From UBA11612 sp965228575 (GTDB lineage: Bacteria; Pseudomonadota; Alphaproteobacteria; Rhodospirillales; Rhodospirillaceae): a stretch of 64,000 nt of DNA. Of the stretch, positions 32,411 to 41,437 are shown piece after piece (the first letter of the stretch is position 1; the number at the start of each line of letters is the position of its first letter). The position numbers and the translations under genes are program-made. Location of the stretch: NCBI GenBank assembly GCA_965228575.1, contig CBDDHW010000061.1:59353-123352 (forward strand), written 5' to 3'. The notes under the pieces were generated by a model. The model ran no database searches, was not told where the DNA came from, and was given only the letters and a program-made list of their open reading frames with translations.

Positions 32411-32832
32411 AAAATAAATTTCATCTCTTCATTTATTGGTGAAATTCAATATCTCTACCCTGATTGCTTCTATCACCTACTATCACAGGAAAATTAAGGA
32501 CGACGCCTGGTGTGCCCGCCTTTTTACGTGGGCGGAGTGTTCGCTATCCTTGAAATTTATGCAGACCGTTCGTCATCAAAAATTCACTTCTCTGCAACAC
32601 CAATTACGTATTTCAGGCTCTAGGTTGGATATTGCTGGTGCAACATCGCCAGCCTTAAAACCCAACTGCCCCGCATCTGCCACGGATGCGGGGCCTTTTT
32701 CACAAGCACGCGATTTGGTCCAACTGGTAAATACCACCTACACGTCAGTTGATTTGAGATGCCAGTTGGTTTATCGCCGGGCTGCCACCAAAGTCGAATA
32801 TGCATGAGAGATTGAATAAGAGGTTATCTGAC
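32411..32832. other. Intergenic region upstream of the phytase gene
   Basis: About 420 bases. It contains a clear terminator at 32668-32701 and a weak possible Pho half-site pair near 32568 (TCGTCAT-CAAA-AATTCAC). A 123-residue plus-strand frame (32436-32807) spans the terminator, has no ribosome-binding site and no family features, so I treat it as noncoding. Confidence 0.5.
32668..32701 (+). terminator. Intrinsic terminator
   Basis: GCCCCGCATC (32668-32677) pairs perfectly with GATGCGGGGC (32685-32694) across a 7-base loop and is followed by CTTTTTC. It may end the transcript of the small Pho-regulated gene or an unannotated RNA between 32411 and 32668. Confidence 0.85.
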
Positions 32833-34005
32833 ATGAAAGCGCTGGGTGAAAGTTTAACGGTTGTCTTATTGTCTTGTGTTTTGGTTGCTTGCGGTCGCGA
32901 AGACACGCCGGAAGGAACTTCCCCTAAAACGCCGGCTGTCGCGGTATTCGCTGCGGTAGAAACGGAAGCCGTTCAAGATTCGGACGACGCGGCAGATGAC
33001 CCTGCGATCTGGATAAATCCAAACAATCCAGCAGATAGCGTCATTATTGGCACTAACAAGCGGCGCGGTGTTGGTGTTTACGCGCTGGACGGTACTGAGC
33101 TGTCTTTCCGCCAAGATGGTCGAATAAATAATGTTGATATTCGTCAGCGTGTGACATTAGGCGGTCGCACGCTAGATGTGGTCGCAGCGACGAACCGCAG
33201 TGACAAGACTATTGTCGTCTACGCTTTTGACCCGGACTCCAAGTCGCTATCGCCAATCTTTCCCCCAATCGAAACGGGGTTTGGTGATCCTTACGGACTA
33301 TGTATGTATTTAAGCCCGGAAGATGGTGCTCTTTATGCTATCGCAACGGAAGCAGATACGGGTTATGTCGGCCAATGGAAACTCACCATGTCCGAGAACG
33401 GTGAGGCAAAAGCAGAACGTATGGACCGTACTTTGCGCGTAGGTTCTCAGGCCGAGGGTTGCGCAGCAGATGACGAGCAGAAATTGCTTTTCATTGCAGA
33501 GGAGAATGTCGGTCTTTATGCCTATTGGGCAGAACCCGGATTACCGGAAGGACGCCGACAGGCGCGCTTCATCATAGATACGGTCGATGGCGGTAATCTG
33601 ACTGCGGACGCAGAGGGCGTTGCAGTCGTGCGCGAAGGCGAAGATGGTGCAGGATACATCATCGTATCTAGCCAAGGGTCAAACTCTTACAATGTTTATG
33701 ACCGCGCCCCTCCATACGAATTCCGAGGTGCATTCGTCATTGCGGATAGTGAGAATATAGACGGCGTCGAGGAAACCGACGGCATTGATGTGACCACCGC
33801 AAACCTTGGGCCGGCGTTTCCTGGTGGTGTGTTCGTTGCGCAAGACGGATTTAACTACGAAGGACCTGAGGGGAAACTCGCTAATCAGAACTTCAAGCTT
33901 GTCCCCTGGTCAGCTATCCGGAATGCGATGTCGCTCCCAGAAACGGTCGTTGGAGAGGGGGTCGAAGTCGGTGGGGAAGAAGCTAGCGAAGAACCTCTAA
34001 ATTAG
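32833..34005 (+). CDS. Beta-propeller phytase lipoprotein
   Basis: The 390-residue protein starts at ATG 32833 (AAGAGG upstream). It has a lipoprotein signal with lipobox LVAC (C20). The body shows 3-phytase/beta-propeller phytase motifs: DSDDAADDPAIWINP, GTNKRRGVGVYALDG, GFGDPYGLCMY, EGCAADDEQKLLFIAEE, DAEGVAVV and ETDGIDVTTANLG. Acidic Ca2+-binding residues are evident. BPPs remove phosphate from phytate at neutral pH in a Ca2+-dependent way. As a lipoprotein it would sit on the outer membrane, possibly released later. Its place between Pho-boxed genes and the T2SS fits phosphate scavenging. No convincing Pho box lies directly upstream. Confidence 0.88.
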   Translation: MKALGESLTVVLLSCVLVACGREDTPEGTSPKTPAVAVFAAVETEAVQDSDDAADDPAIWINPNNPADSVIIGTNKRRGVGVYALDGTELSFRQDGRINNVDIRQRVTLGGRTLDVVAATNRSDKTIVVYAFDPDSKSLSPIFPPIETGFGDPYGLCMYLSPEDGALYAIATEADTGYVGQWKLTMSENGEAKAERMDRTLRVGSQAEGCAADDEQKLLFIAEENVGLYAYWAEPGLPEGRRQARFIIDTVDGGNLTADAEGVAVVREGEDGAGYIIVSSQGSNSYNVYDRAPPYEFRGAFVIADSENIDGVEETDGIDVTTANLGPAFPGGVFVAQDGFNYEGPEGKLANQNFKLVPWSAIRNAMSLPETVVGEGVEVGGEEASEEPLN

Positions 34006-34073
34006 CACAAGCTAATCTTTCTTCTTGTTAGAGAAGTTAGCGTCTTCGAATTTTTAGTATTAGAAACCCACGC

Positions 34074-34103
34074 AGGCCAACGCCGCTAACGCAGCGTTGG
34101 CCT
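34074..34103. terminator. Hairpin between convergent phytase and TPR genes
   Basis: GGCCAACGC (34075-34083) pairs with GCGTTGGCC (34094-34102) over a 10-base loop. No strong T tract on either side. Probably a bidirectional terminator or 3'-end protector. Confidence 0.55.
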
Positions 34104-34110
34104 ATACGCT

Positions 34111-34449
34111 CTATTCAAGTGCGCTCATTCCCTTTCGAGCAACGAGCTTGGCACGCATGGGGCGTGCGCGCTTATCCGAGCCGACGTCTACTAGGGGATC
34201 TTGATCAAGCTCAAGCACAGTCTGATAAACTTGCGCGGCTTCTTCACTCTTGCCCTGGCTCTGAAGTACGTAAGCCAGATTTAAAAGTCGCATTGGATCA
34301 TGGGGATTTTCACTCAACTCTGTACGAAGTTGGGTCTCGGCCGCCACCCAATTTCCTTGCTGGATGGACTCATAGCCAAGATCGCTGGCACCTGCGACGC
34401 CGCTCAATGAAACGGCGCAGGCCAGAAAAAGTGTTGTTTTGAACTTCAT
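34111..34449 (-). CDS. Exported tetratricopeptide-repeat protein
   Basis: The 112-residue protein has a signal peptide (LFLACAVSLSGVAGAS) and TPR-like helices: NWVAAETQLRTELSENPHDPMRLLNLAYVLQS and SEEAAQVYQTVLEL, given here as NLAYVLQSQGKSEEAAQVYQ. GAGG lies six bases before ATG 34449. A Pho box on the same strand lies 35-52 bases upstream. TPR proteins are protein-interaction scaffolds; a periplasmic partner is likely but unknown. It is convergent with the phytase gene and divergent from the ElpS-like gene. Confidence 0.75.
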   Translation of the reverse strand: MKFKTTLFLACAVSLSGVAGASDLGYESIQQGNWVAAETQLRTELSENPHDPMRLLNLAYVLQSQGKSEEAAQVYQTVLELDQDPLVDVGSDKRARPMRAKLVARKGMSALE

Positions 34450-34483
34450 GACAACCTCAAACGTAGTTAACGCGCATCTAGAT

Positions 34484-34501
34484 ATTTCAGTTTTGTGACA
34501 G
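34484..34501 (-). promoter_or_regulatory. Pho box upstream of the TPR gene
   Basis: On the minus strand: CTGTCAC-AAAA-CTGAAAT, two 7-mers with a 4-base A-rich spacer, close to the Pho box consensus. It lies 35 bases upstream of the TPR start codon. Confidence 0.65.
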
Positions 34502-34816
34502 TCTTATAATACTCTTGTTAAACCGAGTTGTCAGCAAAACAAAGCGTTGCCAAGCAAATTGTCACATTTCGCGTCGCAAAAAACGCGAGAGTTTTTTGGT
34601 GATTTGGACGAAAGAAATAAACACGCTCACTTTTCTCGTGCTTGTTTTGCAACTCAAACATCGGCGAGCGAGTCGCATGCAGTGTCCCGTCAATTAGTCA
34701 TGAACGACACACGCGAACCTGAATTCGCTACCCAGCCGTTCTTATTTTGCTCAGAAATTCAATTTGAAACTTCGGAGTTTTGCGCCGCACAGCAAGCGTT
34801 TTTGAAGCTTCGCTGA

Positions 34817-34845
34817 TTGTCATCTATTCGTCATTTGTTCGTCAC
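34817..34845 (+). promoter_or_regulatory. Triple Pho box upstream of the ElpS-like gene
   Basis: TTGTCAT (34817), TCGTCAT (34828) and TCGTCAC (34839) repeat in exact 11-base register with spacers CTAT and TTGT. Three GTCA-containing 7-mers in this geometry are strong evidence for PhoB binding. It lies about 110 bases before the start codon. Confidence 0.8.
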
Positions 34846-34953
34846 GGATGTGTCGCAGACCTTCCGATATACCCCTACGGCAATTTATTGGCGCTGAACT
34901 TTAGCCGCGTTCTGTGCCGCGTATTGACCGGCTGTCATCTGTAAGGGGACGTT

Positions 34954-37665
34954 ATGCTCACCAATACTTCGCTTAAATACTTCCTTCTCGCTGCGTGCGC
35001 TGCTTTTGCCATTGGAGCTTGTAGTGACGCAAACGTCACGTCTCCGGGCGGAGGCAACCAAGTAGATAGTGGTGGCGGCGGTGATTCCGGCGGCGGCAGT
35101 GGTGGAGGCGGCGGAGATACTGGCACGTGTCCGACCGGGACAACGGAAACCACGTCTGTGGGGAATAACACCACCTGTTCCGTATCAGGTCAGCTCCTAT
35201 CAAACCTCACTCTTACAAGTGGTGTGATCTATCAGCTCGAAGGTGTCGTTGAAGTCGGTGCGGATATTGGCGGCGATGGCAACAAAGTTGGCGGGCAATC
35301 TGTCACATTGACCATCCAGCCAGGCGTTCGCGTCTTTGGTCAAACGGGTGCCGACGCACTCCAGATCAACCGCGGTTCGCAAATCATTGCCGATGGCACC
35401 TCCACTTTGCCGATTATTTTCACAAGCCGTGAAGACATTCTTGGTCAAGCCACGGACACATCTCGCGGTCAGTGGGGTGGCATTGTTGTGTTGGGTCGTG
35501 GACCCATCAGCGACTGCCCCGGCACACCTGCGGTAGCGGACTGTGAAGCCTTGGCTGAGGGTGTTCCGCAAGGTTTCTACGGCGGCGCCGAGGTCAACGA
35601 TAATTCGGGAATTCTGCGCTACGTGCAAATCAAGCACTCGGGCTTCGAAGTGTTCCAGGACAACGAGCTGAACGGCATCTTGTTTGCCGGCGTTGGCGCT
35701 GGAACCACCGTTGAATACGTTCAAACCCACGCAACCTCGGATGATGGTTTCGAGTGGTTTGGCGGTACCATGAACGCCAAGTATCTCGTTGCCACAAGCA
35801 TCAGCGACGATTCCCTCGACTGGGCTTCTGGCTACGTGGGCAACATCCAATACGCGCTTGTCGAGCAGAACACGGATGAAGGTGACCGTATCATCGAAGC
35901 GGATAACCTTCCGTCCAACCACCTGAGAACACCACTGACCGATCCCAAGATTGCGAATTTCACGTTTATTGGAAAGCAAGGGGTTACAAACGGTCAGGCA
36001 ATCTTGAATCGTCGTGGTGTGGCTGGCCATTTTGTCAATGGTATCGTCACTGACTCTCCGTCCTGCTTCGATATTGATGATACAGCCACAGAAACAGCCG
36101 GCACACAAATGGACTCGGTACTCCTAAGCTGTCCCGTGACCTTTACCGCGGATGGCAACGAAGCTGCTGCGCAAGCCATCTTCAATGCCGGCAGCAACAA
36201 CTTAGAAGGCAATAGTTCGCTGGTCGCTTCCTACTTCCCCGGTCCGGTGGAGCAAAGTATGACGGCAACCGATCCTTCGACTTTGTCCGGCTTCTTCGAT
36301 TCAACCGATTATGTTGGTGCGTTCTCGCCTACAGAAACGTCGAGCAACAACTGGGCCTTTGGTTGGACAACGGGTCTCTTTGCACCGGCGACCTGTCCGA
36401 CTGGCACAACGCGCGTTGGCGTGTTGAATGGATTGAACCGCTGTGAAATCACCGGCGTGGTAACTGATGATCTGCACCTAACCGCGGGCAACATTTACCA
36501 GCTTACAGGTGTTGTGGAAATCGGTGCCGATATCGGCGGCGATGGTGCAAAAGCTGGCGGCGATCCGGCGGTGCTCACGATTGATGCTGGTGTGACCGTA
36601 TTCGGGAATTCCGGAGCCGACGCTTTGCAAATCAATCGCGGCTCGCAAATCGTTGCAAACGGAACACGCACATCGCCAGTGATTTTCACGGCCCTGGAAG
36701 ACGTCAACAACACAGCCTCTGCAACTGGGCGTGGTCTTTGGGGTGGCATCGTGGTTCTTGGCCGCGCTCCAATTAGCGATTGCCCCGGTACTCCAGCGGT
36801 TGTGACTTGTGAGGCCTTGGCCGAAGGTGTGCCGCAGGGCTTCTACGGAGGGGCTACATCGGACGACAGCTCCGGTAGTCTGCGGTATGTCCAGATCAAA
36901 CACTCTGGCTTCGAAGTGTTCCAAGACAATGAATTGAACGGAATCCTTTTCGCCGGTGTCGGTTCGGGCACGACCGTGGAATACGTCCAAACACACCTCA
37001 CTTCTGATGACGGTTTTGAGTGGTTTGGCGGCACCATGAACGCCAAATATCTTGTGGCCACCGGCATCAGCGATGACTCCTTCGATTGGGCGTCAGGCTA
37101 TGTCGGAAACCTTCAATTTCTCTTAGCCGAGCAGTTTGATGACGAAGGTGACCGCATCATCGAGGCGGACAATCTGCCTTCAAACCACTTGCGGACACCG
37201 CTGACAAACCCAACCGTTGCTAACTTCACGTTTATCGGGAAGCAGGGTGTTACAAACGGTCAGGCGATCTTGAATCGCCGTGGTGTGGCTGGCCAGTTTT
37301 ACAATGGCGTAGTTGCTGGCTCGCCCTCTTGCTTCGATGTGGATGACACGGCGACAGAAACAGCCGGGACCACGTTTAACTCGGTGTTGTTGGATTGCCC
37401 GGTGGCGTTTACCGCCGATGGCAACGAAGCTGCAGCTCAGTCCATTTTTGAAGCAGGGGCCAACAATTCCAGCACCGTGGCGAACACACTCACCAACACG
37501 TTTGTTAACGGCGCTACTGAAAACGGCCGAACCGCTGTGGACCCAACGACGATCAACTCCTTCTTCACCAGCACCAATTACATCGGCGCGGTGCGGGATG
37601 CGAATGATACGTGGTGGCAGGGCGGTTGGGCTTGCGGCTTAGGTTCGCCCGCACCCGCTTGTTAG
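34954..37665 (+). CDS. ElpS-like surface lipoprotein with internal duplication
   Basis: The 903-residue protein has a lipoprotein signal (lipobox IGAC, C23) and a Gly/Ser/Asp linker (residues ~31-57). Two near-duplicate halves follow (residues 58-479 and 480-903), both starting TCPTGTT. Each half contains GADIGGDG, ADALQINRGSQI, RGxWGGIVVLGR, DNELNGILFAGVG, TSDDGFEWFGGTMNAKYLVA and SNHLRTPLT-like blocks. These suggest a right-handed beta-helix-like fold with acidic, possibly Ca2+- or phosphate-ligand-binding loops. A triple Pho box lies upstream; a TonB receptor and gspC-N follow. In Caulobacter a phosphate-starvation lipoprotein, ElpS, is encoded next to a 12-gene T2SS and released by it. 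Homology to ElpS is inferred from context and type, not from alignment. Confidence 0.7.
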   Translation: MLTNTSLKYFLLAACAAFAIGACSDANVTSPGGGNQVDSGGGGDSGGGSGGGGGDTGTCPTGTTETTSVGNNTTCSVSGQLLSNLTLTSGVIYQLEGVVEVGADIGGDGNKVGGQSVTLTIQPGVRVFGQTGADALQINRGSQIIADGTSTLPIIFTSREDILGQATDTSRGQWGGIVVLGRGPISDCPGTPAVADCEALAEGVPQGFYGGAEVNDNSGILRYVQIKHSGFEVFQDNELNGILFAGVGAGTTVEYVQTHATSDDGFEWFGGTMNAKYLVATSISDDSLDWASGYVGNIQYALVEQNTDEGDRIIEADNLPSNHLRTPLTDPKIANFTFIGKQGVTNGQAILNRRGVAGHFVNGIVTDSPSCFDIDDTATETAGTQMDSVLLSCPVTFTADGNEAAAQAIFNAGSNNLEGNSSLVASYFPGPVEQSMTATDPSTLSGFFDSTDYVGAFSPTETSSNNWAFGWTTGLFAPATCPTGTTRVGVLNGLNRCEITGVVTDDLHLTAGNIYQLTGVVEIGADIGGDGAKAGGDPAVLTIDAGVTVFGNSGADALQINRGSQIVANGTRTSPVIFTALEDVNNTASATGRGLWGGIVVLGRAPISDCPGTPAVVTCEALAEGVPQGFYGGATSDDSSGSLRYVQIKHSGFEVFQDNELNGILFAGVGSGTTVEYVQTHLTSDDGFEWFGGTMNAKYLVATGISDDSFDWASGYVGNLQFLLAEQFDDEGDRIIEADNLPSNHLRTPLTNPTVANFTFIGKQGVTNGQAILNRRGVAGQFYNGVVAGSPSCFDVDDTATETAGTTFNSVLLDCPVAFTADGNEAAAQSIFEAGANNSSTVANTLTNTFVNGATENGRTAVDPTTINSFFTSTNYIGAVRDANDTWWQGGWACGLGSPAPAC

Positions 37666-37677
37666 TGACTAATCGAG

Positions 37678-37713
37678 AAACACCGGGCGTCATGACTTAG
37701 ACGTCCGGTGTTT
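37678..37713 (+). terminator. Terminator-like hairpin after the ElpS-like gene
   Basis: AAACACCGGGCGTC pairs with GACGTCCGGTGTTT (one G-T wobble) across 8 bases, starting 12 bases after the stop. A long stem with a short T run; it may partly terminate and set the ratio of lipoprotein to receptor mRNA. Confidence 0.75.
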
Positions 37714-37772
37714 CAAGTCTTGATTCTTAAGGTCTCGATACCCTCTCAGGGAAAAAGGAAGAGGTAATAATA

Positions 37773-40388
37773 ATGAAACGGTTTGGGTCAATTTTGGCTG
37801 GTGCGCTCCTGTCTTCCACGGCGTTAACGTGGGGGTCAATAGCGGCTACGCAAGCGCAAGACGCAGTTGATCAAGAAGTGATCGAAGAGATTATTGTTCG
37901 GGGCGCCTATATTCCCGAGCCTAAGCGTGAGACCTCGGAAATCTCTAGCTTCCTGAGTCCAGAGGACTTTGAGCGCCAAGGGGACAGCAATGCCGCGTTG
38001 GCACTTCGCCGCGTCACTGGACTCAGTTTGGTTGGAGGCCGCTTTATTTACGTGCGCGGTCTCGGCGAACGATATAACAGCGCTCTGCTGAACGGCATTC
38101 CGCTGCCGAGCCCCGAGCCCTTGCGACGGGTCGTGCCTCTTGATTTGTTTCCTGCATCCATCATGGAGAGTGCCGCTGCCCAAAAGACCTACTCACCGCA
38201 ATATTCTGGCGAATTTGGTGGCGGGCTTGTTGAAATCCGCACCAAAGCGATCCCAGACGGCAGAATTCTTGAGGTGGGTGTTTCGGTCAGCGGTGATACC
38301 GAAACAACCTGGAAAGATGGGCTGCTGTATGACGGTGGCAGCCACGACTGGCTCGGTTTTGATAGCGGAATTCGCGATGTACCGGCCCCACTGCAATCCG
38401 CGATTGATCAGGGTCTTCGCTTGAATAGCCTCAACTTCACGCCGACCGAACTTCAAACCATAGGTCGGAGTCTGGTGAATTCTGAGCTGTGGGTTCTTTT
38501 TGAAGGTACAACTCCTGGCAATATAGGCGTCGACCTAACTTACGGTGACCGCTTTATTCGTGGGGACGTAAGCTTCGGTTTTCTGGCTTCGGTTGGCTAC
38601 GACAACAGCTGGCAAACAAAGCGCGGTCAGCAACAGTCGGGTCAATTCGGATCGGACTCTCAAGGCAATCCAGCATTGGTTGTCGCCGATGATTTCAATT
38701 TTGTCAGCACCCAAAATGACGTCAATTGGCATGCGTTATTGGGGGTTGGTGCGGATTGGGAAAACACCGAGCTTAAGGCCACCAGTCTTCTTATCCGTAC
38801 CGTGACCAAGGAAGCACGGACCGTTCAAGGAAACTCCGAGCAGGTTGATCGTTTTGTACGTGAAGATTTTTCGGAATGGTTTGAGCGTCAGCTGTGGACC
38901 AACCAATTGGAAGGTTTGCACCGGTTGATGGGTGGCGACCTAACGGCCAATTGGAAATTTTCCTATTCTGAAGCCGGTCGTGATGCGCCTTACGAGCGAT
39001 CCGTCCGCTATCGTGATTTCTTCAACGACGGCACACTTCGGTATGACTTCCTGAGTGGTCGCAATCTCACGAGCTTTAGCAACGTTGATGACAAGTTGTT
39101 CTCTGGAGCTCTGGATTTAGTCTACACAACGGATATGGACGGAAGAGAGGCGGTCTTTAAGGCTGGGTATCTTTTCACCGATACGGACAGAACGTCTGGA
39201 AAACGAGATTACCGTTTACTTCCCACGGGCGGTCCCATCCCCGATGAGCTGCTGCTCAGTCGTATTGATTTCATATTTGCGGATCAAAACATCAATCCAA
39301 ATCGTCTTGTTCTTACCGAAGTGACCGGGAGCTCGTCTGACCCCGCTTACGATGCCTCGCTTGAGGTGCATGGAATGTATGCAGGCGTGGATGCAGAAGT
39401 GATCGACTTTGTTAGAGCCGCGGTAGGTGTAAGGTTCGAGACGGGTAAACAGGTCGTCGATACGTTTAATTTTTATACGCCTAACACGGGCATCGAAACG
39501 CAAATCGATGAAGATTTCTGGCTGCCTGCAGGAACCATTACCTGGAACTTTGCGGAAAATATGCAAGCGCGTTTCGGGGCGTCCCAAACGATCGGCCGGC
39601 CTCAGTTCCGTGAGTTAGCGCCATCAGAGTTCATCGACGTCGCGACGGACCGGAAATTTATCGGTAATCCGTTTCTCACCAACTCAAAGATCAATAACTT
39701 TGATGTACGGTGGGAGTATTATTTCGACGATCAAGAATATCTGACCTTTGGTGGGTTTTATAAAGACCTGAAAAATCCGATCGAAGAAACCGTTGATGCC
39801 GCGGGCGACAATTTGCGGACGACCTTCCAGAATGTGCCTAGAGCAACGGTCTACGGTGTAGAGGCGGAATTAAAGTACGTCCTCGAAGGATCTATGGACT
39901 CTGAGTTTTTGTCGTCGAAGAACTTTTTCTTTCTGGCAAACTACACCTTCAGTGACTCAAGCATCGATATTAAGGCAGGTGACACGGTCATCCGACCCAG
40001 CGGGTTGGAGCTCCCTGCAGAATCTGTGGTCGTAGATGGTCGTGCCCTTCAAGGCCACTCCAAACATCTTTTCAATGTCCAGTTCGGCTATGAAGATGTG
40101 GAGGCAAACTCGGCGGCAACGTTACTGCTGAATTATTCGAGTAAGCGTATTCGCGCGACTGCACCGCAAGGCCTACCGGAAATCATTGAACGTCCGCCCG
40201 TCACTTTGGATTTTAACTACAGCAGATCCTTTGATTTGTGGGGCGGTGAGTATGAATTCGGTTTTGAAGCCGAGAATCTTCTTGGTTCAAAGTACAGAGC
40301 CGTCCAGGAATTTGGCGGCACAACTGTCAACGTCGATACATATGACGTCGGACAGAAGTTCTCGTTTAGTCTCAAAAGGTCGTTTTAG
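37773..40388 (+). CDS. TonB-dependent outer-membrane receptor
   Basis: The 871-residue protein has a signal peptide (cleavage near TQAQD). A plug domain follows with GRFIYVRGLGERYNSALLNG and YSGEFGGGLVEIRT, then a beta-barrel rich in alternating aromatic strands ending in SFSLKRSF with the terminal Phe needed for barrel insertion. The TonB-box region is EEIIVRGAYIPEP. GGAAGAGG precedes ATG 37773. It lies between the Pho-controlled surface lipoprotein and the T2SS operon, so it may import a phosphate-containing ligand or a product released by secreted enzymes. Ligand unknown. Confidence 0.88.
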   Translation: MKRFGSILAGALLSSTALTWGSIAATQAQDAVDQEVIEEIIVRGAYIPEPKRETSEISSFLSPEDFERQGDSNAALALRRVTGLSLVGGRFIYVRGLGERYNSALLNGIPLPSPEPLRRVVPLDLFPASIMESAAAQKTYSPQYSGEFGGGLVEIRTKAIPDGRILEVGVSVSGDTETTWKDGLLYDGGSHDWLGFDSGIRDVPAPLQSAIDQGLRLNSLNFTPTELQTIGRSLVNSELWVLFEGTTPGNIGVDLTYGDRFIRGDVSFGFLASVGYDNSWQTKRGQQQSGQFGSDSQGNPALVVADDFNFVSTQNDVNWHALLGVGADWENTELKATSLLIRTVTKEARTVQGNSEQVDRFVREDFSEWFERQLWTNQLEGLHRLMGGDLTANWKFSYSEAGRDAPYERSVRYRDFFNDGTLRYDFLSGRNLTSFSNVDDKLFSGALDLVYTTDMDGREAVFKAGYLFTDTDRTSGKRDYRLLPTGGPIPDELLLSRIDFIFADQNINPNRLVLTEVTGSSSDPAYDASLEVHGMYAGVDAEVIDFVRAAVGVRFETGKQVVDTFNFYTPNTGIETQIDEDFWLPAGTITWNFAENMQARFGASQTIGRPQFRELAPSEFIDVATDRKFIGNPFLTNSKINNFDVRWEYYFDDQEYLTFGGFYKDLKNPIEETVDAAGDNLRTTFQNVPRATVYGVEAELKYVLEGSMDSEFLSSKNFFFLANYTFSDSSIDIKAGDTVIRPSGLELPAESVVVDGRALQGHSKHLFNVQFGYEDVEANSAATLLLNYSSKRIRATAPQGLPEIIERPPVTLDFNYSRSFDLWGGEYEFGFEAENLLGSKYRAVQEFGGTTVNVDTYDVGQKFSFSLKRSF

Positions 40389-40507
40389 ATATCTGATACA
40401 AACTGCTCGAAATTTTGGTTTTAAGACACGATTGACTGACATGGCACCTAAACAAAAACACGCACAACCAAGCTCACTTAGAGCGTTGGTTGAAGCAGGA
40501 GCAGACC

Positions 40508-41437
40508 ATGCGATTTTTAAAAACTTTCGAGAGGGGCAACTCTAGCTCCGATCGATATCGTTTCGCCGTCGGGCGACTGAGGACATTTTCTGGCCAACTA
40601 AAGCGGTTGGCCGGGAAGGTTCCTGTTGCGCGGCGGGTCGCGGTCGTGGAGGTCGCCTTTGTATTGGCGCTCGCGGCGCTATCCGCCGATTTGCTCTGGA
40701 CCGTATTTGCACCATCTACGTACGCATCCCAATCGACTGTTTCTATTGTCGCTGAAGGAGCATCAGAGGCGTATGCAAAGCGTGCGAATATCGCACTTTT
40801 GACGACAACTGATTTATTTCACAGGGAACAAGTGCCGGGCGGTGCTGCGTCCCGCATTGTGAATGCCCCAGCGACTCAGTTGAACCTGCAGCTGTTCGGT
40901 GTTCGATTTGGCGGCACTAATTTGGGCGACAGCGCCATTATTCGAACACCTGACAATTCCCAAGACGTTTACCGCGTCGGTGAGGAGGTGATGGATGGTG
41001 TGCGCTTAGAACGGGTACTACAAGACCGCATCATTATTCGCCGCAACGGAATTGCTGAAAGTTTATTCTTGGACGAGGAGCAGCGGCTAAGAGTTGCGGC
41101 TTTGAACCAAGCGCAGGTGGCGGCCAATTCTGCTGATCGAGTGCAACAATTCGACGGTGAAGTCGGCGTTCTTTTTTCTAACTTATTTCTTCTCCCGCGA
41201 GACACAGGATCAGGCGTGATCATTAGGCAGCGCGGCGAAGGGGGTGTTTTGGAGCGGGCAGGACTCTCCAACGGCGACATTCTCATCGCGATCAACGGAA
41301 CGCCGGTGAACGATGTGGACACTCTCGGGGTGTTAGCGAGTTCTTTGCGCGGGACGAGTGAGATCGAACTTACATTGGAAAGAAATGGGCGTGCAGAGAC
41401 GCGCAGAATTTTGATGGAAAATACCAATGCTCAATAA
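40508..41437 (+). CDS. gspC: T2SS inner-membrane protein GspC
   Basis: 310 residues from ATG 40508, which has AGGAG six to seven bases upstream (TTG 40490 is unlikely). One N-terminal membrane helix (VVEVAFVLALAALSADLLW) is followed by a homology-region domain (LQLFGVRFGG...). A C-terminal PDZ domain with GEGGVLERAGLSNGDILIAI ends the protein, the classic GspC layout. It couples the inner-membrane platform to the GspD secretin. First gene of the gspC-N operon; overlaps gspD by 11 bases. Confidence 0.87.
   Translation: MRFLKTFERGNSSSDRYRFAVGRLRTFSGQLKRLAGKVPVARRVAVVEVAFVLALAALSADLLWTVFAPSTYASQSTVSIVAEGASEAYAKRANIALLTTTDLFHREQVPGGAASRIVNAPATQLNLQLFGVRFGGTNLGDSAIIRTPDNSQDVYRVGEEVMDGVRLERVLQDRIIIRRNGIAESLFLDEEQRLRVAALNQAQVAANSADRVQQFDGEVGVLFSNLFLLPRDTGSGVIIRQRGEGGVLERAGLSNGDILIAINGTPVNDVDTLGVLASSLRGTSEIELTLERNGRAETRRILMENTNAQ

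Larger units (their letters stand above)
34450..34953. other. Divergent regulatory region between TPR and ElpS-like genes
   Basis: About 500 bases holding Pho boxes for both directions (34484-34501 and 34817-34845). Two overlapping plus-strand frames of 60-89 residues (34515-34816) lack ribosome-binding sites and recognisable content. I see no other gene. Confidence 0.5.

Noticed and set aside
32436..32807. 123-residue frame upstream of the phytase gene
   Set aside because: It runs through a strong intrinsic terminator at 32668-32701, has no ribosome-binding site and no recognisable sequence.
34515..34816. Frames of 60 and 89 residues between the TPR and ElpS-like genes
   Set aside because: They lie in the Pho-box-containing regulatory region and overlap in different frames without ribosome-binding sites.
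35200..36108. 302-residue antisense open frame inside the ElpS-like gene
   Set aside because: It is a by-product of the strong codon pattern and internal duplication of the real gene (a similar one occurs in the second half); no ribosome-binding site or family features.
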